This document shows positions 48,414 through 56,198 of a DNA stretch of 64,000 nucleotides, in pieces (within the stretch, counting starts at the first letter, position 1; each line of letters opens with the position of its first letter). The position numbers and the translations under genes were made by a program. Source of the DNA: Anoxybacillus amylolyticus (GTDB lineage Bacteria; Bacillota; Bacilli; Bacillales; Anoxybacillaceae); NCBI RefSeq assembly GCF_001634285.1, contig NZ_CP015438.1, positions 1,004,001-1,068,000 of the forward strand. Direction: 5' to 3'. The notes under the pieces were generated by a model. It did not search any database and was not told where the DNA came from. It saw only the letters and a program-made list of their open reading frames with translations.

Positions 48414-48446
48414 AAAAAACCGTACCTTTTTGGGCGGTTTTTTGTT
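48414..48446 (+). terminator. Terminator of yitT
   Basis: AAAAAACCG, loop, CGGTTTTTTG close after the stop. Confidence 0.7.
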
Positions 48447-48532
48447 TTTTCTGAAACTTTTTAAAGAGATTTTCGTCTAAATAAATGGATTTCATTCCAA
48501 AAATTTCAATGAATATAAAAAGGGGGATTATG

Positions 48533-50779
48533 ATGCAGAAAGACTGGCTTTCAAAGTTTTTAGTAGCTGCTGTGCTTGTTACAAGCACAGGACCGATTAC
48601 TGCAAAAGCTGCGGAAAAGGAAATATATTTACCTTCGCAGCAAAAACTGTACCAACAAGTAGGCGTCAACTCTACAGCGATTGATATGGAAGAGGTAAAA
48701 GTTTCGAAAGAACAAGCGATTGAAATTGCTAAAAAAACTGTCAACATTGAAAAAGGTTATAAATTTCAAGGAATTACTTTTTCGACGCAATGGTATGGCA
48801 ATAAACCTGTATGGCAAATGTCTTGGTATAAAGAAGATAAAGGATACCATGCGATTTATGTAACGGTAAACGCTCAAACAGGAAATGTTGTAAATATTAA
48901 TATTTATCATGAAAAAGATAGTAACATGCCGTTTCCACCGAAAGTAAGCTATGAACAAGCAGTAGATGTGGCAAAACAATACATTCAAAAGATGTACCCA
49001 AATAAACTAAAAGAACTTGCCATCGATGAGCAATTGAAAAAACAACAAGGCAGACTGCCGTACGGGGAACGGCGGTTTTACGCTGTCCGTTTTTATCAGA
49101 TGGTCAATCATGTGCCATATTACGAAAATAATATCATGATAACGATTGATGGGAACGGAGAAATTCGGAATTTTGAATACAATTGGAATGACGAAGTCAC
49201 ATTTGAAAAAAATGAAAATGTCATTTCTTTGGACAAAGCAAATCAGTTGTTAAAAGATCGTATGGAATTAGAATTGCGATACCAAATGGACTATTCGTCG
49301 AAGCAGCCTCCAAAGTTGATTTATGTGCCGAAAACGAACGCGTACCCATATTATCAAGCTAACTTTAATGCTACTATCGATGCTCATACAGGAAAATTTA
49401 TTGATATGTACGGAAACCCGGTGGAGCAAACAGCACCGATAGAAGATAAGCCATTAGCAGAAAGCGCAACTCCTTTGCCGCCGCGAAGCAAAGAATTAAC
49501 GCAAAAAGAAGCCATAGAAGCAGTGAAACGAATGATAGAGCTGCCGGATTCTATCGAACTTGATTCGGCGAATTACGAAGACCGCGGGGAAACTTCTGTA
49601 TGGGTGTTTGGCTTTAGAAGTAACGGGGAAGATGCCAGTTTTTATGCAGAAATAAATGCAAAAACAGGGGAACTTACTCGATTTGATCGCAATATGATGT
49701 ATTATAAAGAATGGGAACCAAACAAAAATCCGCAGGTGAACTACACCAAAGAACAGGCACTTGAAATCGCAAAAAATTTTGTGAAAAAAGTGGTTCCTGA
49801 TAAAGTGGATCGTTTATATGCTACGTTGCCACAGGAAGTGCGGTATGACAGTAAATCGAACCCGCTCTTTTACGAAATGTACTTTTATCGCAAAGAAAAT
49901 GGAATTCCAGTACAAGGGCAAGGAATAAGTGTAGCAGTTTCAGCGGAAACAGGAAAGATTATTCGCTTTTTTACTGACTGGCGTAACGTATCGTTTCCGT
50001 TGCCAAACAAAGTCGTTTCGCTAGAAAAAGCAGAAGAAATGTATATAGAGGATAAAAAGCTTGCCTTGAGCTACTTTACGACCTTAACGACGGATGAAAA
50101 AAGAAATAACACCGCTATTTTAGTTTATCAGCCGACCCCGTCTTGGGAGGAAAAATATTTAGATGCCGTTGATGGAAAATGGAAAGATGTTTCCACAGGA
50201 AGGGTAATCGACGACCAAAATGTAGCAACGGATATAAAAGGACATAAGCAAGAACAAGCGCTGCAAGCAATGATTGATTACAATATATATGATGTGGAAA
50301 ACGGGAATGTGTATCCAGAGCGAGTAGTGACAAAAGGAGAGTTTGTCGAGATTGTCATGAGAGCGATTGGGGATTACGGAACGTGGTACAATGAGAATGC
50401 GGCAGCACCATTCAAAGATGTAAAAAAAGACGAAGCTTATTACCCATATTTACAAAGGGCAGTTGATCGCAGATTAATTAAAGTGGATGAAGAATATTTT
50501 CATCCGACAAGCCAAGTAACGCGAGAGTTTGTCGCTGTGACCCTTGTTCGTGCGTTAGGGTATGATAAACTTGCCTCACAAATCGATTTGTTCCCTCTTT
50601 CTTTTAAAGATGCCAATAAGATCCAATATAAAGGGCATGTCGGATTAATCAGCAAATTAAAAATTATGCCGGGAACGAAGTCCAAAGAGTTTCAACCATC
50701 TTCTTCGTTAACAAGGGCTGATTTAGCGGTGATTATTTATCGGTTTATGAATAAATATCCAGATATCGTACGAAATTAA
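48533..50779 (+). CDS. Secreted YcdB/YcdC-repeat protein with C-terminal SLH domains
   Basis: A 748-residue surface protein. Signal peptide MQKDWLSKFLVAAVLVTSTGPITAKAAE; then PepSY-like YcdB/YcdC units, each opening with (K/S)xEQAIEIAKK or YEQAVDVAKQYIQ and closing with VNAQTGNVVNIN-type strands (units near residues 55-150, 150-320, 330-420, 420-520). The last 180 residues hold about three S-layer homology repeats (DVENGNVYPERVVTKGEFVEIVMRAIG; AAPFKDVKKDEAYYPYLQRAV; SSSLTRADLAVIIYRFM), which bind pyruvylated wall polymer. PepSY/YcdB domains often hold proteases in check; no enzyme is visible here. The start could also be the ATG at 48530. Confidence 0.86.
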   Translation: MQKDWLSKFLVAAVLVTSTGPITAKAAEKEIYLPSQQKLYQQVGVNSTAIDMEEVKVSKEQAIEIAKKTVNIEKGYKFQGITFSTQWYGNKPVWQMSWYKEDKGYHAIYVTVNAQTGNVVNINIYHEKDSNMPFPPKVSYEQAVDVAKQYIQKMYPNKLKELAIDEQLKKQQGRLPYGERRFYAVRFYQMVNHVPYYENNIMITIDGNGEIRNFEYNWNDEVTFEKNENVISLDKANQLLKDRMELELRYQMDYSSKQPPKLIYVPKTNAYPYYQANFNATIDAHTGKFIDMYGNPVEQTAPIEDKPLAESATPLPPRSKELTQKEAIEAVKRMIELPDSIELDSANYEDRGETSVWVFGFRSNGEDASFYAEINAKTGELTRFDRNMMYYKEWEPNKNPQVNYTKEQALEIAKNFVKKVVPDKVDRLYATLPQEVRYDSKSNPLFYEMYFYRKENGIPVQGQGISVAVSAETGKIIRFFTDWRNVSFPLPNKVVSLEKAEEMYIEDKKLALSYFTTLTTDEKRNNTAILVYQPTPSWEEKYLDAVDGKWKDVSTGRVIDDQNVATDIKGHKQEQALQAMIDYNIYDVENGNVYPERVVTKGEFVEIVMRAIGDYGTWYNENAAAPFKDVKKDEAYYPYLQRAVDRRLIKVDEEYFHPTSQVTREFVAVTLVRALGYDKLASQIDLFPLSFKDANKIQYKGHVGLISKLKIMPGTKSKEFQPSSSLTRADLAVIIYRFMNKYPDIVRN

Positions 50780-50780
50780 T

Positions 50781-50812
50781 AAAAAGCGATGCGGGCTTTC
50801 CGCATCGCTATT
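50781..50812. terminator. Bidirectional terminator
   Basis: AGCGATGCGG, five-base loop, CCGCATCGCT between the SLH protein and the convergent DUF3813 gene. Confidence 0.75.
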
Positions 50813-51002
50813 TAAGCTGCTCCAATTCCTCCTGCAACTGACGCAACTGCGCTTTTTCGGCTACGTTGGAATGGGCGTAAGCAGAAGAAAGGGCGTTTTT
50901 GGCGATGGCGATTGCTTCGGCAGCATGATCCGCTTGTTCGCTTGCTGCTTGCTTCGCATTCATCACTGCTTTTCGCGCTTCTTGGAATAGGCGATTTCCC
51001 AT
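50808..51002 (-). CDS. Small DUF3813-type protein
   Basis: A 64-residue, fully helical, Ala/Gln/Glu-rich protein (MGNRLFQEARKAVMNAKQ...) that resembles the DUF3813 proteins found beside yitU in Bacillus. The ATG at 51002 is chosen since GGAGGGG is 6-7 bases upstream; the ATG at 51008 is too close. It overlaps the translation signals of the 50-residue gene upstream, so both are probably one transcript. Function unknown. Confidence 0.75.
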   Translation of the reverse strand: MGNRLFQEARKAVMNAKQAASEQADHAAEAIAIAKNALSSAYAHSNVAEKAQLRQLQEELEQLK

Positions 51003-51004
51003 CG

Positions 51005-51157
51005 TCATTCCCCTCCAAGCGACATTTCGACCGCTTGTTTCGCCTTGCGCTCTTCTGCTTCTGCATATGTCATATGATAAGGGATTCGCTCATCGTGTTT
51101 TTCGACTGCATCGACGCTCTGTTGAATGAATCGCTTCGATTTATTTCGTTTGCCCAA
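51005..51157 (-). CDS. Small hypothetical protein, TTG start
   Basis: A 50-residue frame opening at TTG 51157 behind AAGGGGGAATG: (M)GKRNKSKRFIQQSVDAVEK, then HDERIPYHMTYAEAEERKAK and QAVEMSLGGE. Its stop is two bases before the next gene's ATG at 51002, and the next gene's ribosome site lies in its last codons, a typical coupled pair. No family recognised. The TTG start means automatic gene callers could miss it. Confidence 0.65.
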   Translation of the reverse strand: MGKRNKSKRFIQQSVDAVEKHDERIPYHMTYAEAEERKAKQAVEMSLGGE

Positions 51158-51243
51158 GACGCATTCCCCCTTGAAAAGTAAAGACGCAACGTGGCGTCAC
51201 TCCTATTGTAACCGGATCGAACAAATGATAATAAGGTAATTCG

Positions 51244-52050
51244 TTACAACTTTAACAGCGCTTTTAAATAAACACCGATGCCGTCTTCTTCGTTCGTTTT
51301 GGTTACATCGTTCGCCACTTGTTTTAACGGTTCGATGGCGTTGCCCATCGCAACGCCATATCCCGCCCATTCAATCATTTCTAAATCGTTATCTTCATCA
51401 CCAAAAGCGATGACGCGCTCTTGTGGAATTTGGTAATATTCTGCCACAAGCTGCAGCCCAAACGCTTTATGAACGCCGGTGCGAACGATCTCAATAATAT
51501 GCCATGGCGCCGCCCAGCGTCGGTGGTGCAACACATTAGCATGCACAGAAGACAAGTAATGCTGGATGTCGTCTGCATGTTGTTCATCGCTATGAATAAG
51601 GACGCTCGTCGGGTCGGCTTTTAGCATTTGCCGCAAGTCACCGATTTCAATTTTTGGATTGCCGAGCTTCACTATATCAAGCAATTTTTCATCGTGTTCG
51701 TGAAAATACACATCATCCATTACTTCCGCCAAAATGTTTTTGACGCGATATGTTTCGCCTACTTCAATAATTTCCTTTACTGTTTCGAGCTGGAGAGGAG
51801 AGTGATACATTCCCCATGCATCGTCTTTTGGATGGTGGACAAAAGCGCCGTTAAAATTAATAATCGGTGTTGTCAATTCGAGTTGTTCGTAATACATTTT
51901 ACTTGCCCGATACGGCCTGCCTGTGGCAATGACGACAAGATGTCCTGCTGCTTTTGCGCGGAAAATCACTTCCTTTGTTAATGGAGAAATCGTTTTATCC
52001 TCTTTTAACAACGTCCCATCTAAATCCAATGCGATTAAATATTGTTCCAT
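51244..52050 (-). CDS. yitU: Cof-type HAD-IIB phosphatase YitU
   Basis: A 268-residue HAD hydrolase: motif I ALDLDGTLL (residues 8-16), motif II VIATGRP, motif III Lys region, motif IV FGDEDNDLEMIEWAGYGVAMGNA, with a C2B cap. Cof-type enzymes dephosphorylate sugar phosphates or flavin precursors; B. subtilis YitU is one of the phosphatases reported for riboflavin-precursor dephosphorylation. AAAGGAGAGCG precedes the ATG. Confidence 0.9.
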   Translation of the reverse strand: MEQYLIALDLDGTLLKEDKTISPLTKEVIFRAKAAGHLVVIATGRPYRASKMYYEQLELTTPIINFNGAFVHHPKDDAWGMYHSPLQLETVKEIIEVGETYRVKNILAEVMDDVYFHEHDEKLLDIVKLGNPKIEIGDLRQMLKADPTSVLIHSDEQHADDIQHYLSSVHANVLHHRRWAAPWHIIEIVRTGVHKAFGLQLVAEYYQIPQERVIAFGDEDNDLEMIEWAGYGVAMGNAIEPLKQVANDVTKTNEEDGIGVYLKALLKL

Positions 52051-52181
52051 ACGCTCTCCTTTGCTTATTAAAAATTTATTTTGTAAACGGCAAAAATGAC
52101 ATTTTTAGTGTAACTCTTTTCCAAAATTTTTGTCTACATGTTACACTAGAGAAGAGAATAACAAAAAAGGGGTTTCGCAGT

Positions 52182-52943
52182 ATGGTTATTATTCAAAACG
52201 AGAAAATTGCTGGCATTCCGGTGCTTCATGTTGTGAAGGCGGAAAAACGGCAAGAAAAACTGCCTTTCATTATGTTTGTGCACGGGTTTACGAGTGCGAA
52301 AGAACATAATCTTCATTTCGGGTATTTATTGGCGGAGGCAGGCTACCGCGTCGTATTGCCAGATGCGCTTTATCATGGAGAGCGCGAGCAATCACTGACA
52401 AACGAAAAACTACAACTTGCATTTTGGAACATCGTCGTGCAAACGATTCATGAAGTCGGGCAAGTAAAACAAGCGCTATGTGCGCAACATCTTGTCCAAG
52501 AAGATCGTATCGGTCTTGCCGGTACATCAATGGGGGGAATTGTCACTTTTGGCTCGCTTGCAACATACCCTTGGATTAAAGCGGCTGTTTCGTTAATGGG
52601 AAGCCCGAACTATGAAGCGTTTTTTGATGCCCAAATTGAAATGGCGAAACAAATGAGGCTATCGATTCCATTGTCAGACGAACAGTTGAAAAAAGAACGA
52701 GAGCGCTTAACGACGTATGATCTCTCCCAACAGCCGGAAAAATTACAAGGACGTCCGCTTATGATGTGGCATGGCGAACGTGACCAAGTCGTCCCTTATC
52801 ACTATACATATGAGTTTTACCAACAAATAAAACCACTTTATCCAAACGACAAACTCAAATTCATTTCGGACGACGAGGCTGGCCATAAAGTGACACGAGA
52901 GGCGTTTTTGGAAACAGTCCAATGGTTTATCGAGCACGTTTAA
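52182..52943 (+). CDS. yitV: Alpha/beta hydrolase YitV
   Basis: A 253-residue prolyl-oligopeptidase-like alpha/beta hydrolase. Oxyanion region MFVHGFTSAKEHN, nucleophile Ser in LAGTSMGG (about residues 111-118), Asp in HGERDQVVP and His in DDEAGHKVT. The start at 52182 has AAAAAAGGGG; the frame is open further up to 51954 but has no ribosome site there and overlaps yitU. B. subtilis YitV lies in the same place between yitU and yitW. Substrate unknown, probably an ester. Confidence 0.87.
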   Translation: MVIIQNEKIAGIPVLHVVKAEKRQEKLPFIMFVHGFTSAKEHNLHFGYLLAEAGYRVVLPDALYHGEREQSLTNEKLQLAFWNIVVQTIHEVGQVKQALCAQHLVQEDRIGLAGTSMGGIVTFGSLATYPWIKAAVSLMGSPNYEAFFDAQIEMAKQMRLSIPLSDEQLKKERERLTTYDLSQQPEKLQGRPLMMWHGERDQVVPYHYTYEFYQQIKPLYPNDKLKFISDDEAGHKVTREAFLETVQWFIEHV

Positions 52944-52947
52944 TAAA

Positions 52948-52973
52948 AAGCGCAAGACATCTGTCTTGCGCTT
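52948..52973 (+). terminator. Terminator of yitV
   Basis: AAGCGCAAGAC, loop ATCT, GTCTTGCGCTT, a perfect 11-bp stem. Its right arm contains the TTGCGCTT that is repeated at the far side of the MITE-like element. Confidence 0.75.
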
Positions 52974-53219
52974 CCAGGTGTGTTGATTATCCAATAAAAA
53001 CTAATTGACATCGCTCTATTCCTAGCTTTTCTGCCGAAGTCGGCAAGCAAATGGCTTGCCGACTGGGAGTATTAGCATGCCCTCCTCGAACAACGAACGC
53101 TTTGCGGGCAAATGTATTTGCCCGCCGGCGTTCTTGTTCGAGGGAAGAGGCAGAAAAGCTTGTGTTTGGCCATATCATTCTGTATTTTTTAGTAAAATAA
53201 TGGATAATCAACACTTGTG
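52974..53219. mobile_element. MITE-like element with nested inverted repeats
   Basis: 246 bp between convergent yitV and yitW. Outer inverted repeats share GTGTTGATTATCCA (52979-52992 and its complement 53201-53214). The 8-mer TTGCGCTT occurs on both sides (52966-52973, 53220-53227), as a target duplication would. Inside are a 12-bp stem AGCTTTTCTGCC/GGCAGAAAAGCT (53024-53035, 53149-53160), an 11-bp hairpin (53038-53064) and a 60-base hairpin (53084-53143). No open frame of note. A transcript would fold into a closed multi-branch structure. Confidence 0.7.
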
Positions 53220-53230
53220 TTGCGCTTTAT

Positions 53231-53530
53231 TTAAATATGCCCCAATTGTCGTAGTGCTGCTTCGCTCATCCGCTCCGGTGTCCATGGCGGATTCCACGTG
53301 ATTTGTACGTCTACATCTTGCACACCTTCTACGTTTGCAAGCGCTCGTTTCACGCCACCGACAATCGAATCGTGAAGCGGACAGCCAGGGGTGGTAAGTG
53401 TCATGACAATCGAAACAAGACCGTCGTCAATACGCAAATCATAAATTAATCCTAAGTCAACGACGTTGATGCCTAGCTCTGGATCGTATACGGTGCGAAG
53501 CTGTTCAAGAACCATGTCTTTTAATTCCAT
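53231..53530 (-). CDS. yitW: Metal-sulfur cluster assembly factor (DUF59) YitW
   Basis: A 99-residue MIP18/SufT-like protein: VYDPELGINVVDLGLIYDL, TLTTPGCPLHDSI with the conserved Cys, and NPPWTPERMSEAAL. Such proteins help Fe-S cluster delivery. AAAGGAGGCATCACC precedes the ATG. It lies 14 bases downstream of the NO-cluster membrane-protein gene on the same strand and could be transcribed with it. Confidence 0.92.
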   Translation of the reverse strand: MELKDMVLEQLRTVYDPELGINVVDLGLIYDLRIDDGLVSIVMTLTTPGCPLHDSIVGGVKRALANVEGVQDVDVQITWNPPWTPERMSEAALRQLGHI

Positions 53531-53544
53531 AGGTGATGCCTCCT

Positions 53545-54795
53545 TTATTTAAGCAATACGGAAATGATTGATCCTGTAAACAAAAGGGAAAATAAAACTA
53601 TTCCACTTTGGGAGAAGTAAAATAGCGGTAAACTAGAAATAGCGAGCGCTGTTATTACACCGACGAAGCTGGTGAAAAATAGCACGCAGGAGAAAACAGT
53701 CCATTTTTCATTCATCATTTGTTTTAACGTCGGTACGTTTTCCTTTCCAATTTTTTGGCTATAGCGATGCGTCCACCATAAAAACGGAACAATTTTATAT
53801 AAATAACCGACAATGCTTAAAATAATCCAACCGAAGAGGTAACTATATATGATCACGCCAAAGCTGTCTGTATTTCCTATAATCGCAAAAAGAAAAGCCG
53901 TCCCGTGTAGACAAAGAGCAATAGCGATTGCCAAAAGCGCAAACAAAAACGGACGATCTAATTTTTTCTTTACCCGCTTTCGCAAAATGGTGACGATATG
54001 GTAACTAAATAGTGCAAACCCAAGCAACAATAGCCCCATCCCACTAACGAAAAGAGCAGAGCTGTTTGTTAAAAAACTGCCAAACGTAACTGCCAACCCA
54101 CCCACGTAAAAGATGTACACATAGCGGGCAAGCGTCATCGAAAACCCATGTGCTAGGGAAAACATTGGCACCATTTTGTAAGAAAAGCCGATAATCAGTA
54201 ACGTAAACCATCCGGCAAGTCCAAATAATAGATGTGTCTTTAGCGTAAGCAAATGATCCGCTACTTTAACGTTGCTAAAAAAATGAAATGCAAGCGTTAC
54301 CCCTAAAGCAATCGTAAGAAATAAACAAATGAGCGCCGTACTAACAAACAATGTCAAAATATTTTTAGTTGGCTGTTTTTTAAGTGTCATTGCCATTTGA
54401 AGGAAAAAAAGAACAAATCCGAGCGTAAGGAACAGACCGGCAAAAAACACGAAATCCATTTTCCAAGCGAAACTGGTGGAAAGCGCCAAAACACCAAGCG
54501 CGGTGACAAAAAATTGAACAAACCCTAACGTTTCGCTCCAAATCGGTGTTAAAAAGGCGACTGGAACGAGCTGATACATCGCGCCCATCGCGACCATCAA
54601 CCCCCAGCCGAGCACCGCTAAATGAACAGCCGCCCATACGCTTGGGATACGAAACGCCCCATGCACAATTGACGAACCCGAATAAAGCAGGATAGCTTGA
54701 GAAGTGAAGAACGCCATCGTGCCAAATAAAATAAAGGAAAACGGCAAGCGAATGTTCGTTTCATATGTTTGTTGAGTTGGAAACATCGTCGTCAT
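53545..54795 (-). CDS. Polytopic membrane protein of the NO-response cluster
   Basis: A 416-residue protein with about 12 spans. Histidines lie within or beside spans in patterns like those of heme-copper-oxidase-like and NnrS-like proteins: AAVHLAVLGWGLMVAMGAMYQLVPV (about residue 57) and LKTHLLFGLAGWFTLLIIGFSYKMVPM (about 187). These look like two copies of H-x(5)-GW-x(7)-G-x(2)-Y-x(2)-VP. A redox or heme role is inferred. The ATG overlaps the upstream DUF2249 gene's stop (ATGA); an ATG at 54786 is also possible. It is co-directional with the two DUF2249 genes. Confidence 0.78.
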   Translation of the reverse strand: MTTMFPTQQTYETNIRLPFSFILFGTMAFFTSQAILLYSGSSIVHGAFRIPSVWAAVHLAVLGWGLMVAMGAMYQLVPVAFLTPIWSETLGFVQFFVTALGVLALSTSFAWKMDFVFFAGLFLTLGFVLFFLQMAMTLKKQPTKNILTLFVSTALICLFLTIALGVTLAFHFFSNVKVADHLLTLKTHLLFGLAGWFTLLIIGFSYKMVPMFSLAHGFSMTLARYVYIFYVGGLAVTFGSFLTNSSALFVSGMGLLLLGFALFSYHIVTILRKRVKKKLDRPFLFALLAIAIALCLHGTAFLFAIIGNTDSFGVIIYSYLFGWIILSIVGYLYKIVPFLWWTHRYSQKIGKENVPTLKQMMNEKWTVFSCVLFFTSFVGVITALAISSLPLFYFSQSGIVLFSLLFTGSIISVLLK

Positions 54796-55004
54796 CCCTT
54801 TGTAATCGTAATTTCAAAGCTCCCGTCCTCGCGCTCTTTCGTTTCATAAAGGTAGCCAAGTTCATCAAGTTGTTCGTATAAAAACATCGGGCGGCGATCG
54901 TTAATAATGGTTAATGTTTCTCCTTTAGGAAGCGTTTCTAGTGCCGCAAGCGTCCGCATCATCGGTTGTGGTGGCTCTAATCCACGATTGTCTAAAATCA
55001 TCAT
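54792..55004 (-). CDS. DUF2249 protein 2
   Basis: A 70-residue TusA-like fold protein: MMILDNRGLEPPQPMMRTLAALETLPKGETLTIINDRRPMFLYEQLDELGY. The RGLEPPxPM stretch is the DUF2249 signature; unlike TusA it has no Cys in the CPxP position. Family members sit beside NO reductases and denitrification genes. The ATG at 55004 lies two bases after the previous gene's stop; 55001 is equally possible. Confidence 0.8.
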   Translation of the reverse strand: MMILDNRGLEPPQPMMRTLAALETLPKGETLTIINDRRPMFLYEQLDELGYLYETKEREDGSFEITITKG

Positions 55005-55006
55005 TC

Positions 55007-55237
55007 TCACCCCTGCTTGACAAACGTCACTTTCCAATGCTTTTTATCAAGCTGTTCGACTTCGTACGTAAATCCTTTTGCTTTCATCACCGCAAAAAGC
55101 GGAACAGGCTTAAACGGCGCATGCAAAATAAACGTATCGCCTGCTTCGAGCGGCTGAACAGCGCTCATAATTTTTTGGAACGGCTCCAGTTTTTTTTGCA
55201 AATCTTCCCGGACATCCAACTCCACGATTTTCCCCAT
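55007..55237 (-). CDS. DUF2249 protein 1
   Basis: A 76-residue relative of the next gene: MGKIVELDVREDLQKKLEPFQKIMSAVQPLEAGDTFILHAPFKPVPLFAVMKAKGF. Fold pattern beta-alpha-beta-alpha-beta as DUF2249. The ATG at 55237 has AAAGGGTGAG at the right distance; a GTG at 55246 is upstream. It is first in a three-gene (perhaps four-gene with yitW) operon led by a Crp/Fnr-type box. Confidence 0.8.
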   Translation of the reverse strand: MGKIVELDVREDLQKKLEPFQKIMSAVQPLEAGDTFILHAPFKPVPLFAVMKAKGFTYEVEQLDKKHWKVTFVKQG

Positions 55238-55297
55238 CGCGCTCACCCTTTCATGATCTTTTCATTTTCTATGATAGTGATTTTCACTCGTGGATAT

Positions 55298-55313
55298 TGT
55301 GATCTCTATCACA
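55298..55313. promoter_or_regulatory. Crp/Fnr-type box
   Basis: TGTGA-TCTCTA-TCACA, a perfect inverted repeat with 6-bp spacer upstream of the first DUF2249 gene. A second, shorter palindrome AGTGATTTTCACT is at about 55277-55289. It also lies at the 3' end of the regulator gene, so it would control the DUF2249 operon, not the regulator. Confidence 0.75.
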
Positions 55314-55315
55314 TG

Positions 55316-56008
55316 TTATAAAAAAATCTCTTTTTCCAATCTTTCTGCATCAATTAAGTAATATCCATTATCATCGATGTCGATAAGCCCTTTTCGTTTC
55401 AATTGGCTGAGCGTGCGACTAATCGTTTCGCGCGATGTGCCAATCATATTGGCGAGCTCGCGGTTTGTAAAATGCGTCGTTAAGCGGTGGAATCGTCCTT
55501 GCAGGACTGCGTTTGTTTTCGTCAGTCGCAATAAAAGCAAAATAATTTGTTCATACGTATTATGGAGGATTTGCTCTTCTAACCGGTTTTGCAAGTCGAT
55601 AATTTTTTCTCCCATGACGCGGAATAATTTCATACACAATTCTGGATAACAAATAAGCGTTTGTTCAAATTCAGCAATTGGAATGACGATAAGCGTTGCC
55701 TCTTCCATCACTTCCGCATGGGCTGGATAACTTCCTCGACGGAAAAAGCCGGCGTGCGGAAACATTTCTCCTGTTTGCAAAATCGACACAATTTGTTCTT
55801 TTCCGCTAATATCCGTTTTGTAAATTTTTACAGTACCTGATTGAATAAAAAAGACGCGTTCAAGCGGCTCTCCTTGCATAAAGACGAACGTTCGCGGTTT
55901 ATAGACACGTACTTGAGAAATTTTCACGATCGAATCAAGTTCTTCATCGGATAATTCTCGAAAAAGCGCGACATTTTTCAGCCTTGTTTTAATCCAATCA
56001 TTCGTCAT
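55316..56008 (-). CDS. Crp/Fnr-family transcriptional regulator
   Basis: A 230-residue regulator: N-terminal cyclic-nucleotide-binding fold (RVYKPRTFVFMQGEPLERVFFIQSGTVKIYKTDISGKEQIVSILQTGEMFPHAGFFRRGSYPAHAEV), dimer helix, and a C-terminal winged helix whose recognition helix is TSRETISRTLSQLKRKG, the E-x(3)-R pattern that reads TGTGA. There is no N-terminal Cys cluster, so it is not an Fe-S Fnr; it might sense NO, O2 or redox by another route. The ATG at 56008 follows AAGGAGTGG. It is divergent from the qNOR gene and flanked by Crp/Fnr boxes on both sides. Confidence 0.88.
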   Translation of the reverse strand: MTNDWIKTRLKNVALFRELSDEELDSIVKISQVRVYKPRTFVFMQGEPLERVFFIQSGTVKIYKTDISGKEQIVSILQTGEMFPHAGFFRRGSYPAHAEVMEEATLIVIPIAEFEQTLICYPELCMKLFRVMGEKIIDLQNRLEEQILHNTYEQIILLLLRLTKTNAVLQGRFHRLTTHFTNRELANMIGTSRETISRTLSQLKRKGLIDIDDNGYYLIDAERLEKEIFL

Positions 56009-56067
56009 ACCATCCACTCCTTATGGAATTTCTAAGCAAAATTTTACGTTGTTTTCTATTGAGAAGC

Positions 56068-56113
56068 TGTGACATAAATCATAACTTTTGGTGAACGTGT
56101 GATAAAAATCATA
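56068..56113. promoter_or_regulatory. Two tandem Crp/Fnr boxes upstream of the qNOR gene
   Basis: TGTGA-CATAAA-TCATA (56068-56083) and TGTGA-TAAAAA-TCATA (56098-56113). Their centres are 30 bp apart, close to three helical turns, so two dimers would bind the same DNA face. They sit between the divergent regulator and qNOR genes. Confidence 0.75.
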
Positions 56114-56157
56114 AGGAACGTTTGCGATACGTCACATAACAAAAGATTTTTCAGCGC

Positions 56158-56163
56158 TACAAT
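56158..56163 (+). promoter_or_regulatory. -10 element of the qNOR promoter
   Basis: TACAAT with no consensus -35 at 17 bases, as expected of an activator-dependent promoter; the nearer Crp/Fnr box is centred about 64 bases before the likely start point. Confidence 0.5.
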
Positions 56164-56198
56164 GAGAACGAAATGAACGAAAAGGAAGGTGGATAGAT

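Noticed and set aside
51954-52181. Upstream extension of yitV
   Set aside because: Overlaps yitU and has no ribosome site; the family start and AAAAAAGGGG fit the ATG at 52182.
53041-53143. Inner hairpins of the 52974 element considered as an ordinary terminator of yitW
   Set aside because: They lie inside an inverted-repeat-bounded unit with flanking 8-bp repeats and have no T tail on the proper side; an inserted element explains them better.
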